From positions 22,244,991 through 22,308,990 of the forward strand of contig CM043942.1 in the NCBI GenBank assembly GCA_014529385.2: a stretch of DNA of 64,000 nucleotides, given 5' to 3'. The position numbers were made by a program, and so were the translations under genes. The stretch is from Adiantum capillus-veneris (taxonomy: Eukaryota; Streptophyta; Polypodiopsida; Polypodiales; Pteridaceae). The notes below the pieces were generated by a model. The model saw nothing but the letters and a program-made list of their open reading frames with translations. It ran no database searches and had not been told where the DNA came from. Below, one piece after another: positions 46,493-57,745 of this stretch (the stretch's first letter is position 1; every line of letters starts with the position of its first letter).

Positions 46493-47221
46493 AAAGAGAG
46501 AAGGAGAAAAAGAAGAACGCGAGTTTTCAAAGAGAGTTTTTCTTCTTGCTTGCAGGAGGGAATTGAGAAGGAGCAAAGGGAGAATCTTCGTGCGTTTGGT
46601 AGTCGAAGCCGACATGCGTGGTCTGTGAAGCGGCTCGAAAGGGCGATGGCTTGGCAGTGGAGGCAACCAATGAGGGTTGCCAAGAGGAAAAGTTACTACG
46701 CGAGCGAAAGCAACGGTTGATTTGCCATCGATGTGTGTGTCGACGAAGTCAAGCTTTGAGGGATGTCTGTGCCCCTCTGTATGAAGTAGGTGATGGCCAT
46801 GGTGCGGCCAAGAGTAAACCGCATGGGTCTTGTACATGTGTTTTTGGTTTGAAGGAGAAGCTGTCATTAGCAATTTTGGCGTCATCTCTCTCCCTTCCCT
46901 CCCTTCTTCTTTGCTCGTCTCCAGGGTGTGTGGTGCCAGTGTGTGTGAGCGTGTACGTCCCCCGGGCCCCCTGTGTGTGTGAGAGAGAAAGAGAGAGAGG
47001 TGTTGAATTGTGGAAGTACAAGAAGCGAGCAAGATCGATGTGGTAGCTGTCTGAGGATTGTGCAGAGTGTTTGTGCGTTGGGCGAAGTATAGGCGAGGCC
47101 CTGTTAGTGTGAGTTTCTTGTTTTGAAGGTGTTTTTGAGAGGACAGGGGTGCTATGAATACCCTGAGCTATATAGGGGCAATTGTTTGTGTGTCGTGTGT
47201 ATTCCCCATTCACCCTCTCCA
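46493..47221 (+). repeat. right direct repeat (LTR) of LARD-like element
   Basis: Collinear copy of 42670-43396, ending ccctctcca at 47221, directly at the start of LINE sequence. Confidence 0.8.
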
Positions 47222-47568
47222 CCGGCTACAAAAATGGATGCTCTTTTTGGTGTCATAATTTTCAGCCATACATAACGTTTGTACTTGTCATCTTTTACAA
47301 TTGATACAAAATCTTCCAATCCTTTTTTAACCATACATGCTACCCCTCCTTGTCCTGTTTGTTGCTTAATATTCTTTGATCACATCAATGAATGTACATT
47401 GTAATTCTCCAAGCCGTTAATCCTTTGTGTATCATGCTCCCAAGTTTCAACAAAAAGTACAACATCGGCTTTTCTTGTTAGTTCATCGCTGCCGGCCCCT
47501 GCATTCCATGGGTATCCATTACAATTCCAAAAGCATATTTTCAATTGTAACTCAGTCTCATAGGTCAC
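47222..47568 (-). pseudogene. LINE endonuclease, 5' part
   Basis: Reads LQLKICFWNCNGYPWN, ADVVLFVETWEHDTQRI and, after a stop, GQGGVACMVKKGLEDFVSI and YVWLKIM. The N (WNCNG) and E (VETW) match the first catalytic residues of APE-type LINE endonucleases that nick the target DNA. Truncated after IFVAG. Confidence 0.75.
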
Positions 47569-47574
47569 ACATCC

Positions 47575-48525
47575 CTATTTCCTCGAGGGATTTGCCTCCT
47601 CCTTGGGCACATTTTCTTCATGAGAGATCTCCTTGTTTTTCTTATTCTTTTCTTCATATGCCTTGCAACACATATTTTGTTGCTTAATAGTGCAATCTTT
47701 ATATACAAAACATTTTGTATCCCTCAAATATATCCAACTAATATCAAGAACAATCTTTTGCTTGGTCTCATCCGGCATGGTGCATACAATTGTCCGTTCT
47801 CCCGAGCAAGGAGCTCCTTGCTTCCCCACTCTATGTGCTCCATAGACCATAACTTTGGACATGCCAAAGTGGGTTTTGAAGAAATCTTAGATAACAATGG
47901 CAAGAGAAGGAGGTGTCTCTAGCTTCTCTTTGGGAATTCCACGAATAACAATGTTCTTGGAACGTCGCTCCCATTCCTTCAATTCCTCCACATCCACATT
48001 CTCAACATTCTCTGTTTGAACCATAGCTTGCATGAGTGAGGAATTAGAAACCACATTGCTACCACATACATCAGCCCAAGACTTGTTTGTGCATACATTT
48101 TCCATTTCGCATACATCCCGGCTCATGGTGTCAAATTTGTCCTCTTTCAATACATGGTCATGCTCTACTTTTCTCATCCGCTCCTTCAAAGCATTCAAGT
48201 CCACAAGAGAGCGTTTACATTCCTTCACTTTGTCTTTAAGTTGCATCAAACGTGTTGTTTGCATCTCAAGTGTCCTCTTAATATTCTCATTCTCAACCAA
48301 AATTACCCTTAGTGTGCCATTCTCCATTGCAAGTGCTGGTAAGTCTTCGCCTTGTTTGTTTATAGTCTCTTGCAATGATACCAAGTATGCCATGATCATG
48401 GTTTTTGATGTCGGTTGTTGGGTGGTTGTGTTGCTATCTCCACACTTAGGAGATTTTGGATCATTTTCCACAATGGTTGTGGACCTTATTGAAAAAGAAG
48501 AACCCTTGCGAGTGCCGGAAGACAT
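47575..48525 (-). pseudogene. LINE ORF1 protein, one frameshift
   Basis: From MSSGTRKGSSFS: a Ser/Thr-rich start, a coiled coil (NENIKRTLEMQTTRLMQLKD), a W-A-D-V motif, then WERRSKNIVIRGIPKEKLET, an RRM-like start. A frameshift at about 47887 moves the rest (FGMSKVMVYGAHRVGK, TIVCTMPDETKQKIVLDIS) to another frame ending at 47575. RNA-binding chaperone of LINE particles. Confidence 0.75.
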
Positions 48526-48715
48526 TGTATGTAAAATAAGAGATGAGAGTCAATTTTCATGAACATGTTCACTTCAGAAATGTTGTTACAAAAATGCCTT
48601 TCATAACTCTAAAGATTGAGGCTATAGATCACCCAAATCGGAGTTCGGATGAAGAAGATATGATCAAAAGAGTGAATTGTTGTCTACTAGGTCAAAAAAC
48701 GGCTGCATTTTTTGT

Positions 48716-48760
<45 letters not shown>

Positions 48761-48899
48761 CCTACAAATTCCCCTTGTATCCCCTTCTCACAATACTACT
48801 CCCTTGTCTTGCTTCTTTCAGTCGAGCGAGCAAGAGAGCAAGCCTCTTGCCTTGTTTAGTCAAGAGGGAGGGAGAGATTAAGCCTCTCCTTTGTCAAAG

Positions 48900-48948
<49 letters not shown>

Positions 48949-49639
48949 CAAGATTACTTTCCATTGAGCTCCCTCCTCTCCTTTATAACCTTCACACCTC
49001 CTTTGCTTTGTTTTGCTAAGTTGAGAGGGAAAGAGATCTTGCTTGAAGACAAGATTATCTTGGCTTTGTCGATGTCGAGTGAGAGAGCGAGAGAGATTCT
49101 TCCCTCATCACTTGATTCACCCTTTTGATCTCCGTGTTCCTCATATGTTCCCTCCCCGTTATCACACGCTATCCCTAATTTCCTGTCCCCTTATGTTTTA
49201 TCCTCCTTTGCTTTGAATCCCACCCCTTTTTTATTGGCACGATGCCGTGACAAAGGGTGGGAAGCCTGCTTGATGACGTTGTGATCCGGGGGTCGGCTTA
49301 TACCAAATTTGATAGAGCTGGGACCAAACAGGGATTCCATAGCATCCTTGGTAATTTTTGTTTCTACAAGGTTCTCATCTGAGCCTTCTCCTACCCGTCA
49401 TGAACCCCTTAATCTCCTCAATGCTGCGTGATCACTCTCCTCTTTGCCATCCCTCTTTTTTTTTTTTAACCATTTTCCACTTGCTAAACCCTTGGGTGGC
49501 CATAGAATGTTGGGCAACCACTTTTGTGGTGGGTGTCCTCCCTAGGATTCATAGGGACACCAGATTTGTCATATATATATGCAAAGGCATTGCTAAGTAT
49601 AGCAGTTGTCTTTGGGGGCTTCTAGCATTAGTAAAACAA
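48526..49639. other. GA tracts, otherwise no gene
   Basis: Holds (GA)n at 48718-48756 and 48903-48943. No gene recognised in the remainder. Confidence 0.45.
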
Positions 49640-50066
49640 ACCAAATCTCCTATCCAATTGTTATGTTGGACATTCTTGCAACCAATGCTCTTTGAAGTGC
49701 GTCACTTTGGCATAAATATCTGACAAATCATTATTAAAGACATCATTTGGAATAATTATCAACTTGGTACACATATCCACCAAAGCATTGCCACTGATCT
49801 CCACTATTACCAACCAAGCTTTTCCAAATCACCAATTTATGCATAAATCTCGACCACGGTAGTATTGAGCACAAGTCTACCAGCGTACCCCATTATCAAT
49901 CTAGTGCAAGAGATGGAATTATGGACAAGATGATCCTCAAGAAATTATTGCCCTTGAAAGTACACCATCTTTGGCATAAATACTCAAGATATGACATACA
50001 TATCAACCACAGTAGTCCAATAATGACAGCCAACAATCTATCTGAAAGTTGATAACACCCAGGATG
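49640..50066 (-). pseudogene. PPR remnant
   Basis: Minus-strand words such as SGNALVDMCTKL, LSDIYAKVTHFKEH and the YxKDGVL-type IYAKDGV indicate decayed PPR repeats. Stops and shifts are frequent. It borders the target duplication of gypsy F. Confidence 0.45.
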
Positions 50067-50071
50067 TAGTA

Positions 50072-51784
50072 TGTCATAAAATATAATATCTAACTTTACC
50101 AAATGATTTTATCATATTAAACTGATAATTTAATAGTCGAAGATAAAAGGAGAACATGAGTTAGGATATAGATATATGCTTCTAGACCTATCTCAGTAGG
50201 GGACCAAAAGAAGAAATGGTTGCATCTCATTAGGGGTCCAAAAGGAGACGGTCTACCAAAGAGCAATGTTCAATAAGTGCTTCTAGACCTATCTTAGCAA
50301 GGGACCAAGAAGAGAGATGGTTACATTTCAATAGGGGTCCAAAAGGGGGTAGTCTATCAAAGAGCAATGTGCATCGAATGGAGCTTAAAAGACCTTAGGG
50401 TTAGCTTCATTAAAGACCTCCAAAGGTTAGTGTTAAAAGTCCTTACACCTACTAGGACCTTAGGCAAGCTAGGGTTGAGTTGAGGTGGGAACCCGACCCA
50501 AGCTTGAGGTGCTTGTCTTGCTTGCTGACTAAGGTGCTTGAGGTGCTTGTCATGCTTGATGAGTAAGGTGCTTGAGGTGCTTTCCGTGCTTGCTGACTAA
50601 GGTGCGTGAGGTGCTTGTCATGCTTGATGAATAAGGTTCTTGAGAAGCTTCCCATGCATGGGGGGGTAAGGTGCTTGAGGGGCTTGAGTCAAAAAGAGAC
50701 CGTACAAAGGAGGGGGAAAGTCCCATAGTTAGGGAAATCTTTGACTTAGCCTCCCACTCACCCAAAGGGCACCCCCTTTGTCAAGGGACACATTGACACA
50801 TGTCAAGCTCTCCCTATTCTTAGCCACATGGTGTTCTTGAATCCTATTGGCTGGGCTAAAGAGGGGTCCAATGAGATTTCTAGACCAATTCAACAAACAA
50901 CTAGATACTTTCAAGATCTCTCTCTCTAAGGGGTAAAGAGGACACTTGTCCAAAGACTACCCATGTTGCTTAAAATGCATTGTGCATGCGATTGGCTAGG
51001 CTTAGAGGGATCCAATGAGCTTCAAGCTTGAGCTACAAGGAGGGGTCGACCAAAGCAAGCAAGGGGTGTACTTGGGGGTATACACCCTCACACACTCATT
51101 TTTCACATATTCTCACTTGGTGAAAGTGCAAGAACTCCATCTTCTTCTCCAAGTTTGTTGAGAATCAGAGAGCCTACACCAAAACTCTTGGCTATGGAAT
51201 GCAAATCCAACCAAGAGACATGATTCAATGCTTAAGCTTTCCATATTCTCCATCTTCATTACTATGCTATTATGCTCTGCTAAGCAAGAAGAGTATTGAT
51301 AAGTGAGGAGATATTTCTTTCTCCTATGAATGACTCTTCTTCCTCCTCCCTACCCTCATTCCCCGCCCGCTAGCTCTCTCCACCTTCGAAGGTATTTGAG
51401 GCCTTGGGACTGAGGCCGGGGATGGTCATGCTTTTACAAGGTTTATCTTATGCTTGTGATGCATGAAGCTTCATGGCATCACCTAGGTCCCAAGGAACAC
51501 AAGGATTGTATTGTACCAAGTCTCTCTTAATGGAAGAATATACAATACAAAAGCCTATTGGAGAGGGACCGGCTCCACATAAATCCGGTCCTCAATTGTT
51601 GTCAAGTTCTTTGATTCTCTCTCTTGAAAAAGTATTGTTCATGCCAAGTTAATTAAGTATAATTGTTATGTTGCTACCAATAATTAAGTTCACCCTCCAT
51701 GTTCTCAAAGTAGACTCATAAAAATGCTCACTCTAATTCTCTTAATTCCGCTATTCTCAAAGTTCATATGCCATTTCCATTACA
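50072..51784 (+). repeat. 5' LTR of gypsy F (1713 bp)
   Basis: TG...CA ends. It contains a 34 bp minisatellite (50503-50672, five copies of cttgaggtgcttgtc-type units). Compared with the 3' LTR there are many substitutions and indels, so insertion is old. Confidence 0.93.
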
Positions 51785-51785
51785 T

Positions 51786-51797
51786 TGGTATCAGAGC
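51786..51797 (+). promoter_or_regulatory. primer binding site, tRNA-iMet
   Basis: TGGTATCAGAGC starts two bases after the LTR, as in chromoviruses. Confidence 0.93.
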
Positions 51798-52403
51798 TAT
51801 TGGTTTCTCTTTTCTTGCTCAAGAAGAGAGGTCCTTAAGTTGTCCATGAAAGGTTGGACCTATTCATTGCAATAGGGTAAGTGGACAAGGATTTATTATC
51901 TTGGTTGAAAAGGACTTAGTTTGAGGTACACCTTTGGGAACTATAGTTTTAATAATGGATTCTCTTGGGGCTTGCCTTTGTCTTAACCATTATTGAGCTA
52001 CTCACAAGCTCAACCGGAACTATAATCAATTGAGTAATGTTAGACCCTCTCCACTAGTCTTTGCAATCACCAGTCTCTAAACCATGGGTGTGGCTGCTTG
52101 AGAACTAATTTTCAAAGGTAAAGAAGAGTAGCAACTAAGATTCTTGAGGGTACCAAAGCACAAAGTAATGTTATACACAAGTTAAATTAGCATGGCTAAC
52201 AATAATCAAGAGAGTAGAATGAATATTGATAACTTTGATTTTGCACAAGAGTCTCTAAACCATGGGTGTGGCTACTTGAGAACTAATTTTCAAAGGTAAA
52301 GAAGAGTAGCGACTAAGGTTTTTGAGGGTACCAAAGCACACAGTAATTTTATACATAAGTTTAATTAGCGTGGTTGAAAATAATCAAGAGAGTAGAATGA
52401 ATA

Positions 52404-53370
52404 TTGACAACTTTGATTTTGCACATGAAGGTGCTAATGATGATGCTCCCATGTTTGTTAATTATTTGGTTACTAGGTTGCAACAAGCTATGGGCAACCC
52501 TGCTTTGTGAGAAAAATTTAAAAATTTTGTGCATATGGGATTTTCCTTTCTCTCCAAGAGGAGAGAGAGAGCTTAGGAGGCCTCTTTATGAGGCTCCCAG
52601 AAGAAGAGACTCTCCCATAAGAGAGGAGGAATCCAAAGAACAAGAAAGAAGCGCATCACTAAGTTGCTTTGAAGATGTGGCTCCACGAAGACGGTGGTCT
52701 AGGCGGTCTTCAACTCCTCCCAAGAGGAAATGGTCAACCCATAGTCTTTCTCGACGTCATTCCAAAAAGGAAGACAGGAAAAAACGAAGAAAAAGGCAAG
52801 AAAGAGGTCACCCTCTTCTCTTTTTTTTTCACCTTTCTCCTCTTCTGACAAAAGCAACAACTATTCTCTTAGACAATATAAGAGGAGAGGACATCACAAA
52901 TCCTACCCTGCATGGAGAAGGTCCCAAGAGCTCAAGAAATCAAAGAGGGAGGAAAGAGTAGTGCTACTGACAAAGCATTGGCCTTCATCCAACAATTTGA
53001 CATGGCCTTTGGAGACAAGGGCTTTACAAAGTCCTCCAAGCTACACCATGTAGCTATGCACGTCGTGAAATCTGCTCATCAAAGATGGGCTAGCCTTCGT
53101 AGCAGCGAAGAAGCCCCAAAGACATGGAAAACTCTATGAGTTTCCATCATGAAGCAATCCCTTGTAAGTGATGCAAAGGACAAAGTGCTTACCAAATGGA
53201 GGAGTTTGAAGCTTCTCTCCAACAAGTCTATCCACAAACATGTGGACAAGGGGATTTACATCTCAAGGCTACTATCTTTCAAAAGATAGACTTCACCGAG
53301 AAAAAGCAATAATTTTGTGCGGGACTACCTGAAGATATCACCGATTATGTCAACTCTCAAAGCCCTCGGA
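52404..53370 (+). pseudogene. gag of gypsy F, 5' part
   Basis: Broken frames: an Arg/Ser-rich region (about 52560-52800), then FIQQFDMAFGDKGFTKSSKL, HQRWASLRSSEEAPKTWKTL and, across stops and shifts, GLPEDITDYVNSQSP. This is the retrotransposon gag domain. It is interrupted at 53370 by the nested copia derivative and resumes at 54605. Confidence 0.75.
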
Positions 53371-53597
53371 TGTTACCATATACATGTGGTAGTGATGTGT
53401 GTGAACACACTAGGACCGCCGGGGCATTTTTTCCCTCTTTAGGAGGTTTTTTCCCCCATGCATTGTATATATGCCCATCACTCTAGGGCTATCTATCTTT
53501 CCACCGCACACTACGTAACACACTCTCTATTGTGTGCCTTGAGCTTCCTTCGTCTTCTCCAAGCTATGTGTGTTTCTCTGCAACCCTAATTCCAACA
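53371..53597 (+). repeat. 5' LTR of nested mini-element
   Basis: Starts TGTTACC, ends CCAACA; same family as copia A and B. Confidence 0.95.
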
Positions 53598-53799
53598 ATT
53601 GGTATCAGAGCAGGTCACGTCCTCCCGGGCTTAGTCGCCAGCTGCTCCAACACACGCCTGCTCACTTTCTCCGATTTCAGTGAGCTCAAAATTTTGATTT
53701 GGGCTCATTTCGGCCTCTGTTTCCACTACAGGCAGTACTGCACAGGCTATTTCGTCATTTTGTGCAAAATTTCTGTCAGTGACGTTTTCTGCATGACAG

Positions 53800-54297
53800 G
53801 TGCCTTATAGTCTTCTACGGTTTGTGCTATATAGCACAGGTTGTTCCCGCTCCGTTTCTGTGTGTTTCTCTGCAACCCTAATTCCAACATGTTTCGTGCT
53901 TGGCAGTTCATGTATATCATGGTTGAGCAAGAAGCAACCTACTGTGGCCACTTCGAGTTGTGAGGCTGAGTACAGGGCAGTCTTCACAGCTATGGTTGAG
54001 TGTGTATGGCTCAGACGCCTTGTGGCTGATTTGGGTGTTGGACAGGACATTGCCAACACTATCTACACTGACAATCAGAGCGCATTGACAGTTGCGAGGA
54101 ACCCAGTTTTTCATGCTCGCACAAAGCACATTGAGGTGCATTACCACTATGTCAGGGAGAGGCTCTCAGTAGGAGAGATCAGCTTGGCTTATGTGGCAAC
54201 ACAGGACAACCTTGCAGATCTTTTCACAAAGGCATTGTCTCGTGAGAAGCTTGAAGCTTTCCGCAAAGCTTTGGGCTTACTCCCCTTTGTGGACTGA
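53800..54297 (+). CDS. leader-RNase H fusion ORF in mini-element, 165 aa
   Basis: The leader is fused in frame to the C-terminal two thirds of copia RNase H: SWLSKKQPTVATSSCEAEYR, IYTDNQSALTVARNPVFHAR, HYHYVRERLSVGEISLAYV and NLADLFTKAL, with no stops. The first catalytic Asp segment (DSDWSG in copy B) is absent, so enzyme activity is unlikely. Just before the fusion, 53859-53889 is a 31 bp exact copy of the LTR 3' end, showing a rearranged junction. Whether the peptide is made is unknown; the interval may survive simply because it lies next to the 3' LTR. Confidence 0.7.
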   Translation: MPYSLLRFVLYSTGCSRSVSVCFSATLIPTCFVLGSSCISWLSKKQPTVATSSCEAEYRAVFTAMVECVWLRRLVADLGVGQDIANTIYTDNQSALTVARNPVFHARTKHIEVHYHYVRERLSVGEISLAYVATQDNLADLFTKALSREKLEAFRKALGLLPFVD

Positions 54298-54372
54298 TCT
54301 TGTCCTCAGGGCATGGCACTTCCCTTTACTCATGTGCCAGCTCTCGTTCACCGCATCACTCCAGGGGGGATT

Positions 54373-54599
54373 TGTTACCATATACATGTGGTAGTGATGT
54401 GTGTGAACACACTAGGACCACCGGGGCATTTTTTCCCTCTTTAGGAGGTTTTCCCCCCCGTGCATTGTATATACACCCATCACTCTAGGGCTATCTATCT
54501 TTCCATCGCACACTAAGTAACACACTCTCTATTGTGTACCTTGAGCTTTCTTCGTCTTCTCCAAGTTGTGTGTGTTTCTCTGCAACCCTAATTCCAACA
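54373..54599 (+). repeat. 3' LTR of nested mini-element
   Basis: Preceded by the polypurine CCAGGGGGGATT; full-length match with 53371-53597. Confidence 0.95.
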
Positions 54600-54604
54600 T
54601 CGGA

Positions 54605-55290
54605 CTATTCATTGAAGTGATTCACCATACTATGGTCACTTCACAAATCATTTTCCAACAAGGGGCTAAAAGGAATTTTATGCCCACGGAAACTAGAGGC
54701 CAAAATGAACTTTAAGGGAAGAACAGTGCTCCAAAATTCTTTCCAAGGCAATTCTAGCAACAACAACAATTGGTCCAAGGAGAAGGGAGTTTACAAAGGT
54801 GAAAATAAACTCTCTCCTGAAGAGCTACAAGCTTTCTCTAAGGACCTCAAATGTTTTAAGTGTGGGGAGCAAGGACATGGCTACCGTTCTTGCCCCAAAA
54901 GAAATACCTGCAATGACATTCCTAGAGCTTCCACGGTCAAATCTCCAAAAGAGGATGCTCATTACAAAGGATCACCTCTCTCCTATGCTTGGGAAAAGGT
55001 AAGGAAGCGTGATGCCTTCATCTTGCTTGACCCTGGCTCTACTCATAACTTCATATCAACAACGGAGTTGGATACTAAGTTGGGCATTTAAGCTTTTGAG
55101 ATGGGAGATATTGTAACTGTCAATGGAGCTTTCATGGGACAACAAGCCTCCATTACTCCCTTGATTGGGAAGTTGAGGCTTCATGTCCAAAGCTACGTTG
55201 ACTTTTTTATCTCTCCTCTCCAACATGAGGATGTTATCCTAGGGGCACCATGGTTCACTCACATGGCAACCACTATGAAGTTCCCTGAAA
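54605..55290 (+). pseudogene. gag nucleocapsid and protease of gypsy F
   Basis: Gag resumes after the nested element and includes the zinc knuckle CFKCGEQGHGYRSC (CX2CX4HX4C). The protease has FILLDPGSTHNFIS (D-P-G instead of D-S-G), then after a stop at 55089-55091 LRLHVQSYVDFFISPL and VILGAPWFTHM. The Ser to Pro change next to the catalytic Asp and the stop make it inactive. Confidence 0.85.
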
Positions 55291-55657
55291 GGAGAAATTG
55301 TTTCAATTACAAGGAAAACGCCATGTATATAGATGCTAATGAGTTGGGGAACACCATATCCCTGGTAAATACGCTTGCTTTTGATAAGTCCATGAAAAGA
55401 TCTACTTTTGTGTATATGAGTTTTGTTGGAGAATCTGTAAATGATTCCAATGTTTTCACAAGTAGCAATAAAGCGAATCAAGAGTAATTAGAGTTGTCTA
55501 ATTTCCTAAATGGATTCCAAGATGTTTTCATTAATGACATCCCTAGTGAGCTACCTCCAAAATGAGGGATGATGACTGTGCAATAGAGATTCTACCAGGA
55601 AGCTCACCGCCTAATAAACTTCCTTATTGAGTTTTACAAGATCAACAAGAGGAGATC

Positions 55658-56240
55658 ATGAGGCAAGTGCAAGAATTGGTAGACAAAGGGATGGTGAGTC
55701 ACAGCTTCTCCACCTTTTACTCACCTGTTCTTTTATTGCAAAATAAAGATGACACATACCGCATGTGTGTGGACTATAGGGCACTAAACCTTATTACTAT
55801 CAAGAACAAATCTCCTGTGCTGCAGGTCAAAAATCTGTTTGATAAGCTACAAGGATCTACCTACTTCAATAGGATTGATCTTAAAAGTGGCTATCATCAA
55901 ATAAGGATAGTGAATGAAGATATCGTAAAAACTGCGCTCCATACAACGTTTGGTCTTTATGAATATCTTGTCATGCCTTTTGGCCTAACAAATGCTCTAA
56001 CCGCATTCAAACTCATGATGGACAAAAATCTTCAGGCCACTCGTATTCTCTTGAGGAGTACAAGTGACACCTCCATGTAATCTTTCAAGTTGTGAGAGAT
56101 AATAAGCTTTTCATTAATCAAAAGAAAGTGAATTTTTCTACAAGAGATTCAATATTTAGGTCACATTATCTGTGAAGATGGCACCCGTATGGATCCAACA
56201 AAGCTAGAGGTAATAAAAGGATGGCCTAATCCAAGGAATC
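55658..56240 (+). pseudogene. reverse transcriptase of gypsy F, active site deleted
   Basis: Reads YSPVLLLQNKDDTYRMCVDY, LFDKLQGSTYFNRIDLKSG, YLVMPFGLTNALTAFKLMMD, then jumps to text equivalent to the region after the catalytic box. The YxDD/FxDD segment, present in the fragment at 13759-14265, is missing, so RT is dead. The thumb continues through shifted frames to about 56240. Confidence 0.9.
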
Positions 56241-56282
56241 TACACAAGGTATGAAGCTTTATAGTATGTGTGCATACTATAG

Positions 56283-56790
56283 ATGCTTCATAGAAAATTT
56301 CTTGCCAATAGCAGACCCTTGCATGACTTAACAAAAAAGAACATTAAGTATTCATGGACTGCAAAACTGCAAGAAACTTTTGAGAAGCTTAAGGAGAATT
56401 TTATCTCACAACTTATGTACACACTACTAGATCTCTCAAAGCCAATTGAGGTCCAATGTGATGCTTGTGGTGATTTCCTTGGAGCTGTTTTGCTTCAAGA
56501 ATGGCATGCCATAGCATATGAGAGTCGAAGACTCAACACTGATGAATGGGTCGTGGGCATATACAAAAAAGAGCTTTTGGTTGTTCTACATGCCCTAGAC
56601 ACACAGAAGAACTATCTCTTGGGGACTCCATTCATCCTACGAATGGATCACAAAGCCTCAAGAACTTCATGACACAAACCAAGATTTTCGACAAACAAAT
56701 GAGGTGGGCAAATTTTCTTTCGCAATTTATATTTTATATTGCTCACATTGCTAGCAAGACAATCAAGTGGCCGATGCACTTTCACGATAG
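56283..56790 (+). pseudogene. RNase H of gypsy F
   Basis: Shows LHDLTKKNIKYSWTAKLQ, IEVQCDACGDFLGAVLLQ (first Asp), AIAYESRRLNTDEW, KELLVVLHALDT and FILRMDHKAS, then a shift. The end is recognisable as a degraded A-D-A-L-S segment near 56775. Confidence 0.85.
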
Positions 56791-57457
56791 CCAAGGGTAA
56801 TGTGGTGTCAATATTAACTCACAATGATCTATCGTTTATGATAGATGAGTATGCTACTGACCCTGAATTTAAAGACATAATGTCAGACCTTGCCTTGGGG
56901 AAGAAATAAGAAAAATTCACCTTGCAGGATGGTTATCTTCTCCATGGAAATAGGCTATGTGTTACCCACTCCCTTCGTGAGAAAGTCATGTACGAATCCC
57001 ATGCTCCTCCGTATGCGGGGCATAGAGGCATTCAACCTACTCTTTGAGGAGTAGAGACGTACTTCTATTGGCCTACCATGAAAATGGACATACAAGAGTA
57101 TGTTTCAAAATGCATGGTATGCCAAAATTTAAAATTTGACCAAGGGAAGCAACTTGGATTGTTTCAGTCGTCGATAGGTGTAGCAAGCAAGCACGCTTTA
57201 TTCATGTCAAAAAGACTATGAAGACACACCAAATGGAAACCCTCTTCATATCTCAAATTTTCAAACACCATGGATTGCCAACATCCATCGTGTTGGATAG
57301 AGATCCTAGAATGGCCAGTAATTTTTGGAAACGTCTCTTTGGAAATCTAGGTACAAGATTGAACTTCTCTTCAGCCTATCACCCACAAACGGATGACCAG
57401 AGTGAAATAACTAATCTAACAATTCTTGAATCGACTAAAATCCTATGTCATGGAAGT

Positions 57458-57490
57458 AGATTAGTGTTCTCAATGAGAGAACACTAATCT
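57458..57490. repeat. perfect 14 bp inverted repeat, 5 bp loop
   Basis: AGATTAGTGTTCTC at 57458-57471 and its exact reverse complement at 57477-57490, loop aatga. Directly followed by a partial repeat (tctctcaatgagaga). Confidence 0.95.
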
Positions 57491-57535
57491 TCTCTCAATG
57501 AGAGAAGTACTTACATCTTATAGAGTATGCGTACA

Positions 57536-57745
57536 ATGACATTGTACATACTTCTACGGGGAAAGCAACTTTTGAGGTTAAAGAGGAAAGATCCAAAAAT
57601 CTCTTACTACTTAAATTACATGGGAATATCTTTGTTGTTGATGACATTGTATATACTTCTATGGGGAAAGCACCTTTTGAGGTTAAAGAGGAAAGATCCA
57701 AAAATCTCTTACTACTTAAAGTACATGGGAAGATCTTTGTTGTAC
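57536..57745 (+). repeat. 115 bp tandem duplication in integrase
   Basis: atgacattgtacatacttct begins both copies (57536, 57651); they differ at a handful of sites. It arose after the element lost coding constraint or caused the break. Confidence 0.9.

Larger units (their letters stand above)
42670..47221 (+). mobile_element. LARD-like LTR element carrying only gag
   Basis: Two long direct repeats, 42670-43396 and 46493-47221, about 727 bp each in the shared part, flank a 3.1 kb interior. The interior encodes a gag-like protein and acidic frames but no protease, RT or integrase. This matches large retrotransposon derivatives that need a helper element. The outer edges are unresolved: neither shared repeat starts with TG, so the first repeat is probably 5'-truncated or the second extends further left (a purine run lies at 46133-46142). 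Confidence 0.65.
47222..48525 (-). mobile_element. LINE retrotransposon fragment (ORF1 plus endonuclease start)
   Basis: Minus-strand LINE: ORF1 from 48525 to about 47575 and the beginning of ORF2 (endonuclease) from 47568 to 47222, where the LARD-like repeat cuts it. RT is absent. GA tracts at 48718-48756 and 48903-48943 lie upstream, reading CT on the LINE strand. Confidence 0.75.
53366..54604 (+). mobile_element. nested copia mini-element (1.2 kb) with 5 bp target duplication
   Basis: LTRs at 53371-53597 and 54373-54599 (227 bp each, about a dozen differences) are flanked by TCGGA at 53366-53370 and 54600-54604. The 775 bp interior keeps the tRNA-iMet primer site (53598 on), a leader, RNase H and the polypurine tract but lacks gag, protease, integrase and RT. 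It is thus an internally deleted derivative that needed a helper. It sits in the gag of gypsy F. Confidence 0.95.

Noticed and set aside
47427-47922. Hydrophobic plus-strand frames resembling membrane proteins
   Set aside because: They are antisense to the recognised LINE ORF1 and endonuclease.
54373-54599. Solo LTR
   Set aside because: It pairs with 53371-53597 with matching target duplications, so it is the 3' LTR of a complete small element.
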